From an uncultured Odoribacter sp. (lineage in GTDB: Bacteria; Bacteroidota; Bacteroidia; Bacteroidales; Marinifilaceae): DNA of 51,437 bases. The stretch is taken from contig CAJURM010000019.1 of NCBI GenBank assembly GCA_910589025.1, forward strand, positions 1-51,437, in the 5' to 3' direction. A program made the translations under genes and the position numbers. A model generated the notes under the pieces. That model was not told where the DNA came from. It ran no database searches and was given only the letters and a program-made list of their open reading frames with translations. This document shows, one piece after another, positions 17,522 to 24,883 of this stretch. Numbering within the stretch: position 1 is the stretch's first letter; each line of letters starts with the position of its first letter.

Positions 17522-18214
17522 ATGGCAAAGAAAGAGGCTGTAAAAAATATTTTCAATGATATAGCACCCCAATACGATGCTTTGAATCATTTGTTGTCCT
17601 GGGGAATTGACAAAGGATGGCGGAAGAGGGCGTTGAAAAGTATTGAACATCCGGAAGAGAAACGAGTACTGGATGTGGCTTGCGGTACGGGTGATTTTTC
17701 CGTGGCTGCGGTGAAGGCGGGGATGAAGAACGTGATAGGAATTGATATATCTGAAAAGATGGTGGAGATAGGCAGGCAGAAGGTTCGGAGGTTGGGGTTG
17801 GAAAAGCAAATAGACCTTCAGGAAGGGGATAGCGAACAAATGGTGTTTGAGGATGCCTCTTTTGATGCGGTCACGGTGGCTTTTGGCGTTCGTAATTTTG
17901 AGAATCTGGAAAAAGGGTTGAAAGAAATCCGACGTGTACTGAAACCAGGAGGCAAGGCGGTGATTCTGGAATTTTCAATGCCTGTCCGTTTTCCGGTGAA
18001 GCAGTTGTATACGTGTTATTTTTGTCGTATTCTGCCATTTGTGGGAGGACTGGTGTCGGGGAATAAAGGGGCTTATGCGTATTTGCCGGCTTCGGTTCGG
18101 AGTTTTCCCCAGGGAGAAGAGTTTCTTTCTATTCTGAAGACTTGCGGATTTACAACGGTTTCCAGCCGCCGTTTTACTTTCGGTATAGCCAGTCTGTATT
18201 GCGGAATAAAGTAG
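17522..18214 (+). CDS. menG: Demethylmenaquinone methyltransferase
   Basis: A SAM-dependent methyltransferase of the UbiE/MenG family that makes the last step of menaquinone synthesis. SAM motif I is VLDVACGTGDFS near residue 49, followed by IGIDISEKM, and the UbiE-family signatures are FNDIAPQYDALNHLLSWGID at the N-terminus and VAFGVRNFENLEKGLKEI in the middle. Length is 230 residues. The frame also allows GTG 17513, which adds three residues; no Shine-Dalgarno decides between them. The gene faces menA, with only 3 nt between the two stop codons. Pairing with menA supports MenG over UbiE, since an anaerobic Bacteroidota would use menaquinone. Confidence 0.92.
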   Translation: MAKKEAVKNIFNDIAPQYDALNHLLSWGIDKGWRKRALKSIEHPEEKRVLDVACGTGDFSVAAVKAGMKNVIGIDISEKMVEIGRQKVRRLGLEKQIDLQEGDSEQMVFEDASFDAVTVAFGVRNFENLEKGLKEIRRVLKPGGKAVILEFSMPVRFPVKQLYTCYFCRILPFVGGLVSGNKGAYAYLPASVRSFPQGEEFLSILKTCGFTTVSSRRFTFGIASLYCGIK

Positions 18215-18217
18215 CGG

Positions 18218-19114
18218 TTAGTGCTGGCCTATGCCCCATAGCAGGGAAAAGGCTAAGGTAGTCAGGGACAAAAATTTTAGTTGAGAATCCAGTTTCTTTC
18301 CGGAGTTTGTCCACATGATGCGTAAATGGATAAGGAATAGGGGCAGCGTGAGGAGGGGCAGAAAGGCGGAGATGCCGTTATAGGTTAATGCTGTATAAAT
18401 TATATTTCCTGATAAGGCGCCTGTGATGAGGCAGGTATGGTAGATACATGCGTTCTTTTCTCCGATTTTGACCGGGAGTGTATATTTGCCGCAAATCTTA
18501 TCGTTTTCTATATCCCGGATGTTGTTTACATTCAGGACAGCGGCGCATAGCAGTCCCAAAGAACAGGCTGGCAGGAGAAGTGTGGTGGAGAGAGTGTGGG
18601 TCATTAGAAAATAGGCGCCTAAGGTGCTGAGTAAACCGAAGAAAAGGAAGACGAAAAGATCGCCGAGTCCCCGGTAACCGTAAGGATTTTTTCCTAAGGT
18701 ATATTTGAGGGCAGCCAGGATGGCAGCACCTCCTGTGAGGAGTAATAAAAGGCTTTTGTAACAGAATAAATTGCGGAAAGAAAGGACAACCAGGCTTGTG
18801 CCGGAGAGCAAAGAGAGGATAACGAATCCTGCGATGAGGTGTCTGAAATCGTTCTGTGTCAGTAATCCGGCTTGAATGCTACGGGTTGGACCTAAGCGGT
18901 TATTGTTGTCGGTGCCTTTCAGAGCATCGCCTAATTCGTTAGCCAGGTTTGATAGGATTTGAAGACAGAGGGTAGTCGTTATTGCAAGCAAAAAAATCCG
19001 GTTGTCGTATTTCCCTTCGCTGTATGCGAACAACGTCCCTAACAGAATGCCGGAAACGGAGAGTGGAAGGGTGCGTAGGCGGAAGCTGCGGATGTAGGGT
19101 TGCAGTTTCTTCAT
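18218..19114 (-). CDS. menA: 1,4-dihydroxy-2-naphthoate polyprenyltransferase
   Basis: An integral membrane prenyltransferase that attaches the isoprenoid tail to DHNA to form demethylmenaquinone, the substrate of MenG. The two aspartate-rich motifs for Mg-pyrophosphate are visible: NLANELGDALKGTD near residues 61-74 and NNIRDIENDKICGK near 193-206. About eight hydrophobic helices span the rest, with the MenA start SFRLRTLPLSVSGILLGT. Length 298 is normal. It is convergent with menG (3 nt apart) and lies downstream of arcA on the same strand, separated from it by a strong hairpin at 19152-19186. Confidence 0.92.
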   Translation of the reverse strand: MKKLQPYIRSFRLRTLPLSVSGILLGTLFAYSEGKYDNRIFLLAITTTLCLQILSNLANELGDALKGTDNNNRLGPTRSIQAGLLTQNDFRHLIAGFVILSLLSGTSLVVLSFRNLFCYKSLLLLLTGGAAILAALKYTLGKNPYGYRGLGDLFVFLFFGLLSTLGAYFLMTHTLSTTLLLPACSLGLLCAAVLNVNNIRDIENDKICGKYTLPVKIGEKNACIYHTCLITGALSGNIIYTALTYNGISAFLPLLTLPLFLIHLRIMWTNSGKKLDSQLKFLSLTTLAFSLLWGIGQH

Positions 19115-19151
19115 GCTTGGAATGAATGTCTGGTTGAATGTTTGTCTGAAA

Positions 19152-19186
19152 ATCAGCCGGAAAGAAATTTCATCTTTCCGGCTGAT
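19152..19186 (-). terminator. Terminator downstream of arcA
   Basis: A perfect 13-bp stem (ATCAGCCGGAAAG at 19152-19164 with its complement at 19174-19186) has a 9-nt loop. It starts 5 nt after the arcA stop on the - strand and separates arcA from menA. Confidence 0.8.
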
Positions 19187-19190
19187 GCTT

Positions 19191-20477
19191 TTAATCGAGG
19201 TTGGTCCGGTTGACCGGCATGGTCATACATCTTGCCCCTCCTCCTCCTCGCGGTAATTCCGAACCGTCGATGGTGATTACGTATTTGTCATGGGCCGAGA
19301 TATTGACTTTGTTTTCGATGAAGTCGTTGGCTTTGATGATTTCAAAGCCAGCGTTGTTCATGGCTTCTATAGTATAGTTGTTGCGGGCATACCCCAATAC
19401 TTGTCCCGGTCCGACGCAGAAGAAGTTAGCACCGCTGTGCCACTGTTCCCTTTCCTGGTTCCAATCGTCCGAGCCTCCGCACAATACGGGTTCGAGGTCC
19501 ATGCCTAATTTTTTCAAGGCACTGAGAAGGTTCTTTTCGTTCCGGATGCTTTGCAATTTGCCGTTTTGTATTTTGATGTGAACTGTCTGGTAGCTTCCTG
19601 GGTTGAGGATTAACGGAGCGAAGACCATACATTTATTTCGGTCCAAGAGGGTAAACACCATGTCCAGGTGAATGAATGATTCCGGTGTTTGCGGTAGTTG
19701 TTGTACAATGATGTGTTGTGCTTTTTCACTTCTTCGGCTGATGAATTCATCGATAAGTATGTCGATGGCCTGGGAACTGGTCCGGGCGCCGTTACCAATC
19801 AGTAGGATGTCGTCACGGGCGATGAGTACGTCGCCTCCTTCAATGGTGCGTATCCTCTTTGTAGCTCTCGGAACAGGGGGAATTGTCAATGTCCGGGTTT
19901 TGAATTCTGGTGTGAAGTCGAAAATCGAACGCATAATGACTGATTCCCGGTCACGGATGGAGTTTGCCATGCGGCCAATCAGTACTTCGTTGTTGACGCT
20001 CATGGAGGCGTCTCTGGTGAAGAGGAAGTTATGCATGGGACGGAGTGCATACCAATCTTTGCTCAGGAATTTGGTGAGGTTGTCTTTTACCATTTCCACG
20101 CCTTCGATAAGCAACCGTGAGAGGTTTTCGGCGTTTTCCCGCATCAGTTGTTCTTTGAGACTGCCCCAAGGGGCTTTTTCTCCGATGAAAGGTTCGATTT
20201 TTTCTATGCGATCCAGTACTTCCGCCTTGATGGCATCGTCTTTAAGGATGTTGCATAGTAGATCCCGGACTTCATAGGTCTTGGTTAATCTGGAAAGGAC
20301 TCCCTTTACCTGTTTGTATTCTTCACGGGCAATGGACAGGTTGATAATGTCGCTGTACAGAGCCCGTTCGGCAGTTTCCGGAGTCATATTTTCTACTTCT
20401 TCTCCCGGAGTGTGGATGATTACTCCGTTGAGTTTTCCGATTTCCGATTGGATATTGACTTCAACAATAGGATTCAT
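19191..20477 (-). CDS. arcA: Arginine deiminase
   Basis: Hydrolyses L-arginine to citrulline and ammonia, the first step of the arginine deiminase energy and acid-resistance pathway. Guanidino-group modifying enzyme marks are in place: NFLFTRDAS near 150-158, IEGGDVLI near 213-220, the histidine in SFIHLDMVFT near 270, and the catalytic cysteine C417 in GGARCMTMP. Length 428 is slightly above the usual ~410. No arcB, arcC or arcD is adjacent, so citrulline use must be encoded elsewhere or the enzyme serves ammonia production. The upstream region carries a -7 element, a 16-bp palindrome and a 13-bp direct repeat, suggesting regulated expression. Confidence 0.93.
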   Translation of the reverse strand: MNPIVEVNIQSEIGKLNGVIIHTPGEEVENMTPETAERALYSDIINLSIAREEYKQVKGVLSRLTKTYEVRDLLCNILKDDAIKAEVLDRIEKIEPFIGEKAPWGSLKEQLMRENAENLSRLLIEGVEMVKDNLTKFLSKDWYALRPMHNFLFTRDASMSVNNEVLIGRMANSIRDRESVIMRSIFDFTPEFKTRTLTIPPVPRATKRIRTIEGGDVLIARDDILLIGNGARTSSQAIDILIDEFISRRSEKAQHIIVQQLPQTPESFIHLDMVFTLLDRNKCMVFAPLILNPGSYQTVHIKIQNGKLQSIRNEKNLLSALKKLGMDLEPVLCGGSDDWNQEREQWHSGANFFCVGPGQVLGYARNNYTIEAMNNAGFEIIKANDFIENKVNISAHDKYVITIDGSELPRGGGGARCMTMPVNRTNLD

Positions 20478-20584
20478 ATCGTATTAAGTGTTTGTTTCTT
20501 TGTTTTTTCGTTTACCTGTTGAAAAGGGATTATCCGAAAAAGAACCATCTTTTTTTACTGTTTTTTCAGGATAAGTATATTACA

Positions 20585-20592
20585 CAAAAATA
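20585..20592 (-). promoter_or_regulatory. -7 element TATTTTTG upstream of arcA
   Basis: On the - strand the octamer is TATTTTTG, matching TAnnTTTG, 108 nt before the arcA start. The palindrome at 20599-20614 lies between it and the expected -33 position. Confidence 0.5.
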
Positions 20593-20598
20593 CAATAT

Positions 20599-20614
20599 AA
20601 GTTATTAATAACTT
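20599..20614. promoter_or_regulatory. 16-bp perfect palindrome, operator candidate for arcA
   Basis: AAGTTATTAATAACTT is its own reverse complement. It occupies the spacer between the -7 element at 20585-20592 and the -33 position, where a bound dimer would block or modulate RNA polymerase. The regulator is unknown. Confidence 0.45.
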
Positions 20615-20628
20615 TGTGATTAGCGCTT

Positions 20629-20662
20629 ATAATTATGCAGAATGCTGAAATAATTATGCAGA
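20629..20662. repeat. 13-bp direct repeat, 21-bp period, upstream of arcA
   Basis: ATAATTATGCAGA occurs at 20629-20641 and 20650-20662. The 21-bp period equals two helical turns, so both copies face the same side of the DNA. It lies upstream of the arcA promoter and after the mgtE stop. Confidence 0.5.
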
Positions 20663-20692
20663 GCGTCAGAAGATGTCGGAGGAATAAGGTAT

Positions 20693-22057
20693 TTAAAAGT
20701 ATTCCAGAATAATCCGTCCGGTAATCAGATAGATGTTCAGTCCGATGATGTCGTTGGTCAGGGTGATGAAAGGTCCGGTAGCCAAAGCGGGATCGATTTT
20801 CATTTTGTGGAGCAGGAGTGGGAATGCTGTACCGAAAATCGAAGCGAAAAGAATGACGACAAAGAGAGATAAAGTGACCGTAATCGGCATGGCTAAGGTC
20901 TTTAATTTAAAAAATAGGGTCAGTACGAAGATGATGGAAGAACAGATGGTCGCGTTCAGCAAAGCTGCGCCGAGTTCTTTCAGAATGTTCTGCATGCCGT
21001 GTTTTAGACCCAGCGAGTTTGAGGCTAAGCCTTGTACAACGATGGCGGAAGATTGGATGCCTACGTTTCCTCCCATAGCCGTAATGACCGGAATGAACAT
21101 GGCGGTTACGGGAAATAGGGCAATTTCTGCTTCATAGCAGGAAATCATGTAGGCGGAAACCATTCCTCCGAACAGGGCTATAATCAGCCAGGGAAGCCGT
21201 GCTTTAGTCTGTGACCACACGCTGTCGGAGGTTTCGACGTCCTGGGTGATACCGGACATCATCTGGTAGTCTTTTTCTGCTTCTTCGCGGATGACGTCTA
21301 CGACGTCGTCAATGGTGATTCTGCCGACAAGCCTCCCGATGGAATCCACAACAGGAATGGCTACCAGGTCATATTTTTGCATGATGCGGGCTACGGATTC
21401 TGCCGGTTCGTCGGTTTTTACGGATGTGATATCTTCGTAATAAAGGTTGCTGATTTTGGCTGATGTCGGAGAAAGAATCATTTTTTTCAGTGACAGGCGG
21501 CCTTTCAGTTTGTTGTCGTCATCTACGACATATACATTATAGATTTCATCGATGTTTTCTGCTTGGCGGCTGAGTTCCCGTAGGCAGGTTAATACCGTCC
21601 AGTTTTCATTGACGATAACGAGCTCTTTGGCCATCAATCCCCCGGCGGTGTCTTCGTCATAATGCAATAGGTCGACAATGTCACCGGCCTGTTCTACGTC
21701 ATCGATGTGGGAAAGTACTTCGTGTTGTTGTTCGTCGGGCAGACTACCGACAATGTCGGCAGCATCGTCCGATTCCATGTGGTCAATGAAGCGTTTGGCG
21801 ATGATTTCTGCCGGAAAAGATTCCAGAAAATGCGTCCGTTCTTCTTCGTCAATTTCTGCCAGTACATCGCTGGCAGTTTCGTTGTCCAGCAGCAGAAAGA
21901 CATATTGAGCCCTTTCGTTATTCAATTCATTCAGTATTTCAGCAATGTCGGCGGGATGCAAGTCTTTAAGTTGATTTGTGATCTGCTGTTTTTCGCCTGC
22001 ATCAATCAGTCCTTCTAGCTGACTGAGGAAATTGTGTGTGAGTTCAAATTGCTGCAT
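20693..22057 (-). CDS. mgtE: Magnesium transporter MgtE
   Basis: A Mg2+ channel with the standard architecture: an N-terminal superhelical acidic domain (DLHPADIAEILNELN at about 28-42 and repeats to ~125), two CBS domains (about 130-255, including TDEPAESVARIMQKYDLVAIPVVD), a connecting helix, and five transmembrane helices from about residue 280 to the end. The pore segment GGNVGIQSSAIVVQGLA is recognisable near 345. In known MgtE the cytosolic domains bind Mg2+ and close the channel at high internal magnesium. Length 454 is typical. It starts 17 nt after the rsmA stop on the same strand, so the two are probably co-transcribed. Confidence 0.94.
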   Translation of the reverse strand: MQQFELTHNFLSQLEGLIDAGEKQQITNQLKDLHPADIAEILNELNNERAQYVFLLLDNETASDVLAEIDEEERTHFLESFPAEIIAKRFIDHMESDDAADIVGSLPDEQQHEVLSHIDDVEQAGDIVDLLHYDEDTAGGLMAKELVIVNENWTVLTCLRELSRQAENIDEIYNVYVVDDDNKLKGRLSLKKMILSPTSAKISNLYYEDITSVKTDEPAESVARIMQKYDLVAIPVVDSIGRLVGRITIDDVVDVIREEAEKDYQMMSGITQDVETSDSVWSQTKARLPWLIIALFGGMVSAYMISCYEAEIALFPVTAMFIPVITAMGGNVGIQSSAIVVQGLASNSLGLKHGMQNILKELGAALLNATICSSIIFVLTLFFKLKTLAMPITVTLSLFVVILFASIFGTAFPLLLHKMKIDPALATGPFITLTNDIIGLNIYLITGRIILEYF

Positions 22058-22074
22058 AACCGATGATTGTAGTG

Positions 22075-22875
22075 TTAAGGGTTAACGGATAAAGCGGGCG
22101 GAGTGTTCTGCCGTGCATAGCTGATTTGCTGGCAAAGCAGGATGAAATCGTCCACACTCAATTGTTCCGGCCTCAGGTTCAGGTAGTCCGATTCAAAGCC
22201 CGGCGGGCAAATGGAACGGATGGAATTTCTCAGGGTTTTTCTTCGCTGGTTGAAACCGGTTTTCACGGTTTGGAAAAAGAGTTTTTCTTCACAATCGAGT
22301 TTTTCCCGGGAATTCCGTAGAAGCCGTATGACTGCCGATTTTACTTTTGGGGGCGGGTCGAAAACTTTTTCACTGACTGTGAAAAGATATTCAATGTCAT
22401 AAAATGCTTGGAGGAAGATACTTAAAATCCCGTATGTCTTGTTGCCGTAGGGGGCACTGACCCGTTCGGCTACTTCTTTCTGAATCATGCATACCACTTG
22501 TGGGATGAGTTGCCGATGTTCGATGATGCGGAAAAAGATCTGGGATGAAATATTATAGGGTAAATTTCCGATGACGGAAAAGGGCATGGTATAGAAGGCG
22601 GAAAGATCCATTTTCAGAAAGTCTCCATAAAGGATTTGGTCCCGAAAATCAGGCAGTTCTGCATGCAGATAGTCAATGGATTCCTGGTCGATGTCAATAG
22701 CCCGTACTGCAAATTGTTTGTTTGCTAATAGATGGCGGGTGAGTACTCCCATGCCGGGGCCGATTTCTAAAATCTCCCTGGTGACAGGCAACAGACTGTC
22801 CGTGATTTTCCTGGCAATATTCTGATCTTTCAGGAAATGTTGTCCTAAATTTTTTTTGGCTTTCACTATACTCAT
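22075..22875 (-). CDS. rsmA: 16S rRNA dimethyladenosine transferase RsmA (KsgA)
   Basis: Dimethylates two adjacent adenines in helix 45 of 16S rRNA and serves as a late 30S assembly checkpoint. The SAM-binding EIGPGMGVLT lies at residues 37-46, and the adenine-methyltransferase motif NLPYNIS near 103-109. The family opening KAKKNLGQHFLKD directly follows the start. I chose ATG 22875 (MSIVKAKK) rather than the upstream ATG at 22923, because the extra residues do not fit the family and would overlap the promoter. Length 266 is normal. A TACTTTTG element ends only 4 nt before the ATG, implying a very short or absent leader. Confidence 0.94.
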   Translation of the reverse strand: MSIVKAKKNLGQHFLKDQNIARKITDSLLPVTREILEIGPGMGVLTRHLLANKQFAVRAIDIDQESIDYLHAELPDFRDQILYGDFLKMDLSAFYTMPFSVIGNLPYNISSQIFFRIIEHRQLIPQVVCMIQKEVAERVSAPYGNKTYGILSIFLQAFYDIEYLFTVSEKVFDPPPKVKSAVIRLLRNSREKLDCEEKLFFQTVKTGFNQRRKTLRNSIRSICPPGFESDYLNLRPEQLSVDDFILLCQQISYARQNTPPALSVNP

Positions 22876-22879
22876 GTTA

Positions 22880-22887
22880 CAAAAGTA
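22880..22887 (-). promoter_or_regulatory. -7 element TACTTTTG abutting the rsmA start codon
   Basis: On the - strand TACTTTTG is followed by TAAC and then the ATG at 22875. Transcription starting a few nt after the -7 element would give a leaderless or nearly leaderless rsmA mRNA. Confidence 0.45.
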
Positions 22888-22932
22888 TATAAATAGGTTG
22901 AGAATTATGTCTCTGGAATGCATTTATTTGTT

Positions 22933-22940
22933 TACTTTTG
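22933..22940 (+). promoter_or_regulatory. -7 element TACTTTTG for the flippase-like gene
   Basis: The same octamer as in the divergent rsmA promoter, now on the + strand, about 120 nt upstream of ATG 23061. No matching -33 element is visible at the right spacing. Confidence 0.35.
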
Positions 22941-23060
22941 CGGCGGTTGAACATAAAGCGGTAACCTTTGATTCTTGTTTTGAAGGGGTGAAGACTATTT
23001 TGGTGGTCGTTGAGGTAGGTCATTCATACATGAATTCGTAAATAGGAAATCTTCAGATAT

Positions 23061-24062
23061 ATGCATTCCTGGTATAAGCAAATTTTAAAGTTTCTGGTTT
23101 TTCTTTGTATTTCCCTTTTTTTGTTCTGGCTGGTGTATCGGGATCAGAATTGGAATGACCTGCGGAGAGCTTTGGAGGAGGAGGTGAATTACAGCTGGGT
23201 GGCGGTGGTTTGTGTTGTAGGTATATTGAGTCATGTGGTGCGGGCGTTGCGCTGGCAATTATTGACATTGTCGATGGGATGCCCCATTCGGTTGATGAAT
23301 AGTTTTTTCGGTGTGATGATTGGTTATTTTGCCAATCTGGCTATCCCGCGTATGGGGGAGTTTACCCGGTGTGGTGTGGTCAGTAAGTATGAGCATGTGC
23401 CCTTTCCTAAGCTACTGGGAACAGTGGTTGCTGAACGGGTGATTGATATGTTTTTTTTATTGGCGTACATGCTTATTGTTATTGTGTCGCAGTTTCGGGA
23501 GATACTTTTTTTCCTGGATACGAACAAAGGGGTTGAGGAACGGTTTGTATCGCTGGCGCATTCTTGGAAAATCTGGATGGTAATTGTGGTCGTGCCTCTG
23601 GCTGTATATGGGATGTGGAGATTGTGCCGCGGAACGAAGCTGCAACAACGCTTGGGCGTTTTTTTGAGTGGTTTAAAGGAAGGAATACTTGCGATTCGTA
23701 AGGTTAAACAAATGGGCTTGTTTGTCTTTTACTCAGTGTTGATTTGGGGATTGTATTTTCTGATGTTTTATTTCTGCTTTTTTTGTTTTGAATTTACATC
23801 TCGTTTGGGCATGATGGCGGGAATGACAGCATTCGTTTTTGGAAGTTTCGGAATGGTCGCTCCTGTCCAGGGGGGGATCGGGGCTTGGCATTTTATGGTG
23901 ATATCAGCATTAATGCTTTATCTACCTCACACTCCGGAGATGGAGAGTATGGCGAAGGCTTTTGCCTTTTTGACGCATGGAATAATGACTTTCGTATATA
24001 TCGCAGTGGGTATAGTTTGTCTGATAGCTTTGCCTTTGTATAATACGGCCAGGAATAAATAA
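23061..24062 (+). CDS. Lysylphosphatidylglycerol synthase-like / flippase-like membrane protein (UPF0104)
   Basis: A 333-residue polytopic membrane protein with about eight hydrophobic helices. The family pattern is visible: an N-terminal helix (FLVFLCISLFLFWLVY), VVRALRWQLL, then PRMGEFTRCGVVSKYEHVPFPKLLGTVVAERVIDMF, which is the most conserved block of the LPG_synthase_TM/UPF0104 fold, and the C-terminal GMVAPVQGGIGAWHF. These proteins correspond to the membrane half of MprF and to AglD/YbhN; the aminoacyl-transferase half is missing, so lysyl transfer is not expected and lipid flipping is a guess. rsmG follows within 11 nt, suggesting co-transcription. Confidence 0.82.
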   Translation: MHSWYKQILKFLVFLCISLFLFWLVYRDQNWNDLRRALEEEVNYSWVAVVCVVGILSHVVRALRWQLLTLSMGCPIRLMNSFFGVMIGYFANLAIPRMGEFTRCGVVSKYEHVPFPKLLGTVVAERVIDMFFLLAYMLIVIVSQFREILFFLDTNKGVEERFVSLAHSWKIWMVIVVVPLAVYGMWRLCRGTKLQQRLGVFLSGLKEGILAIRKVKQMGLFVFYSVLIWGLYFLMFYFCFFCFEFTSRLGMMAGMTAFVFGSFGMVAPVQGGIGAWHFMVISALMLYLPHTPEMESMAKAFAFLTHGIMTFVYIAVGIVCLIALPLYNTARNK

Positions 24063-24073
24063 AAGTGTTGCTA

Positions 24074-24697
24074 ATGGAACGGATTGTTTCTTATTTTCCT
24101 CAACTGACGTCTTTGCAACAGGAACGTTTGACTCTGTTGGGACAGTTGTATCGGAAATGGAATGACAAAATCAATGTAATTTCCCGGAAAGACATTGATG
24201 CTCTGTATATTCATCATGTCCTGCATTCTTTGGCTATTGCCAAAATTATTTCATTTCGTCCGGGGACACGGGTGATGGATGTGGGAACGGGAGGCGGTTT
24301 CCCCGGTATACCTCTGTCTATTTTCTTTCCGGAGGCGGAGTTTTATCTGATAGATTCAATTGCTAAGAAAATAAAAGTGGTGAATGAAATTGCCGCTGCT
24401 TTAGAATTACAAAACGTGAAGGCGGAACAAAGACGGGTAGAGACGGTACCGGAAAAATTTGATTTTATTGTGAGCCGGGCGGTTACTGCTTTCCCCGATT
24501 TTTTGAAATTGATAAGAAATAAAATTCGTCCGGGAAAAGAGAACGAATTGCCGAATGGGGTGTTATACCTTAAAGGGGGAGATTTTGAGGAGGAAATAAA
24601 ACCTTATCGGGAAAGAATCCGTATTTATACTATTTCTGATTTTTTTTCAGAGGATTTTTTTGAAACGAAAAAAATCATCTATATGCAAGAAAAGTGA
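24074..24697 (+). CDS. rsmG: 16S rRNA (guanine527-N7)-methyltransferase RsmG
   Basis: Methylates G527 in the 530 loop of 16S rRNA; loss in other bacteria gives low-level streptomycin resistance. The sequence has the GidB pattern: WNDKINVISRKD near residue 31, VMDVGTGGGFPGIPL as SAM motif I near 69, LIDSIAKKIKVV, and FIVSRAVTAFPDFL. Length 207 is normal. The frame is open from GTG 24065, but the ATG at 24074 is preferred. It directly follows the flippase-like gene. The C-terminal residues run into an A-rich stretch before the rho promoter region. Confidence 0.93.
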   Translation: MERIVSYFPQLTSLQQERLTLLGQLYRKWNDKINVISRKDIDALYIHHVLHSLAIAKIISFRPGTRVMDVGTGGGFPGIPLSIFFPEAEFYLIDSIAKKIKVVNEIAAALELQNVKAEQRRVETVPEKFDFIVSRAVTAFPDFLKLIRNKIRPGKENELPNGVLYLKGGDFEEEIKPYRERIRIYTISDFFSEDFFETKKIIYMQEK

Positions 24698-24779
24698 ATC
24701 GGTTAGTTGCAGCAGCAAGTGCCGTTTTTATAAATCGGGTTTCTTTCCGATGTATAATTCAACTTTATTTCTAAACGAT

Positions 24780-24810
24780 TTTGTGATAAAGATTTTTATT
24801 CATAAATTTG
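24780..24810 (+). promoter_or_regulatory. Promoter of rho (TTTG-N19-TAAATTTG)
   Basis: TTTG at 24780-24783 and TAAATTTG at 24803-24810 are separated by exactly 19 bp, the Bacteroidota consensus layout. The start site would fall near 24816, leaving a leader of about 68 nt before the rho ATG. Confidence 0.75.
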
Positions 24811-24883
24811 CATTATATTCATTTCCATCTGGCTCCGTTCAGATGATATTTCTACAAAAATAAATATCCATTAACATCGTTAT

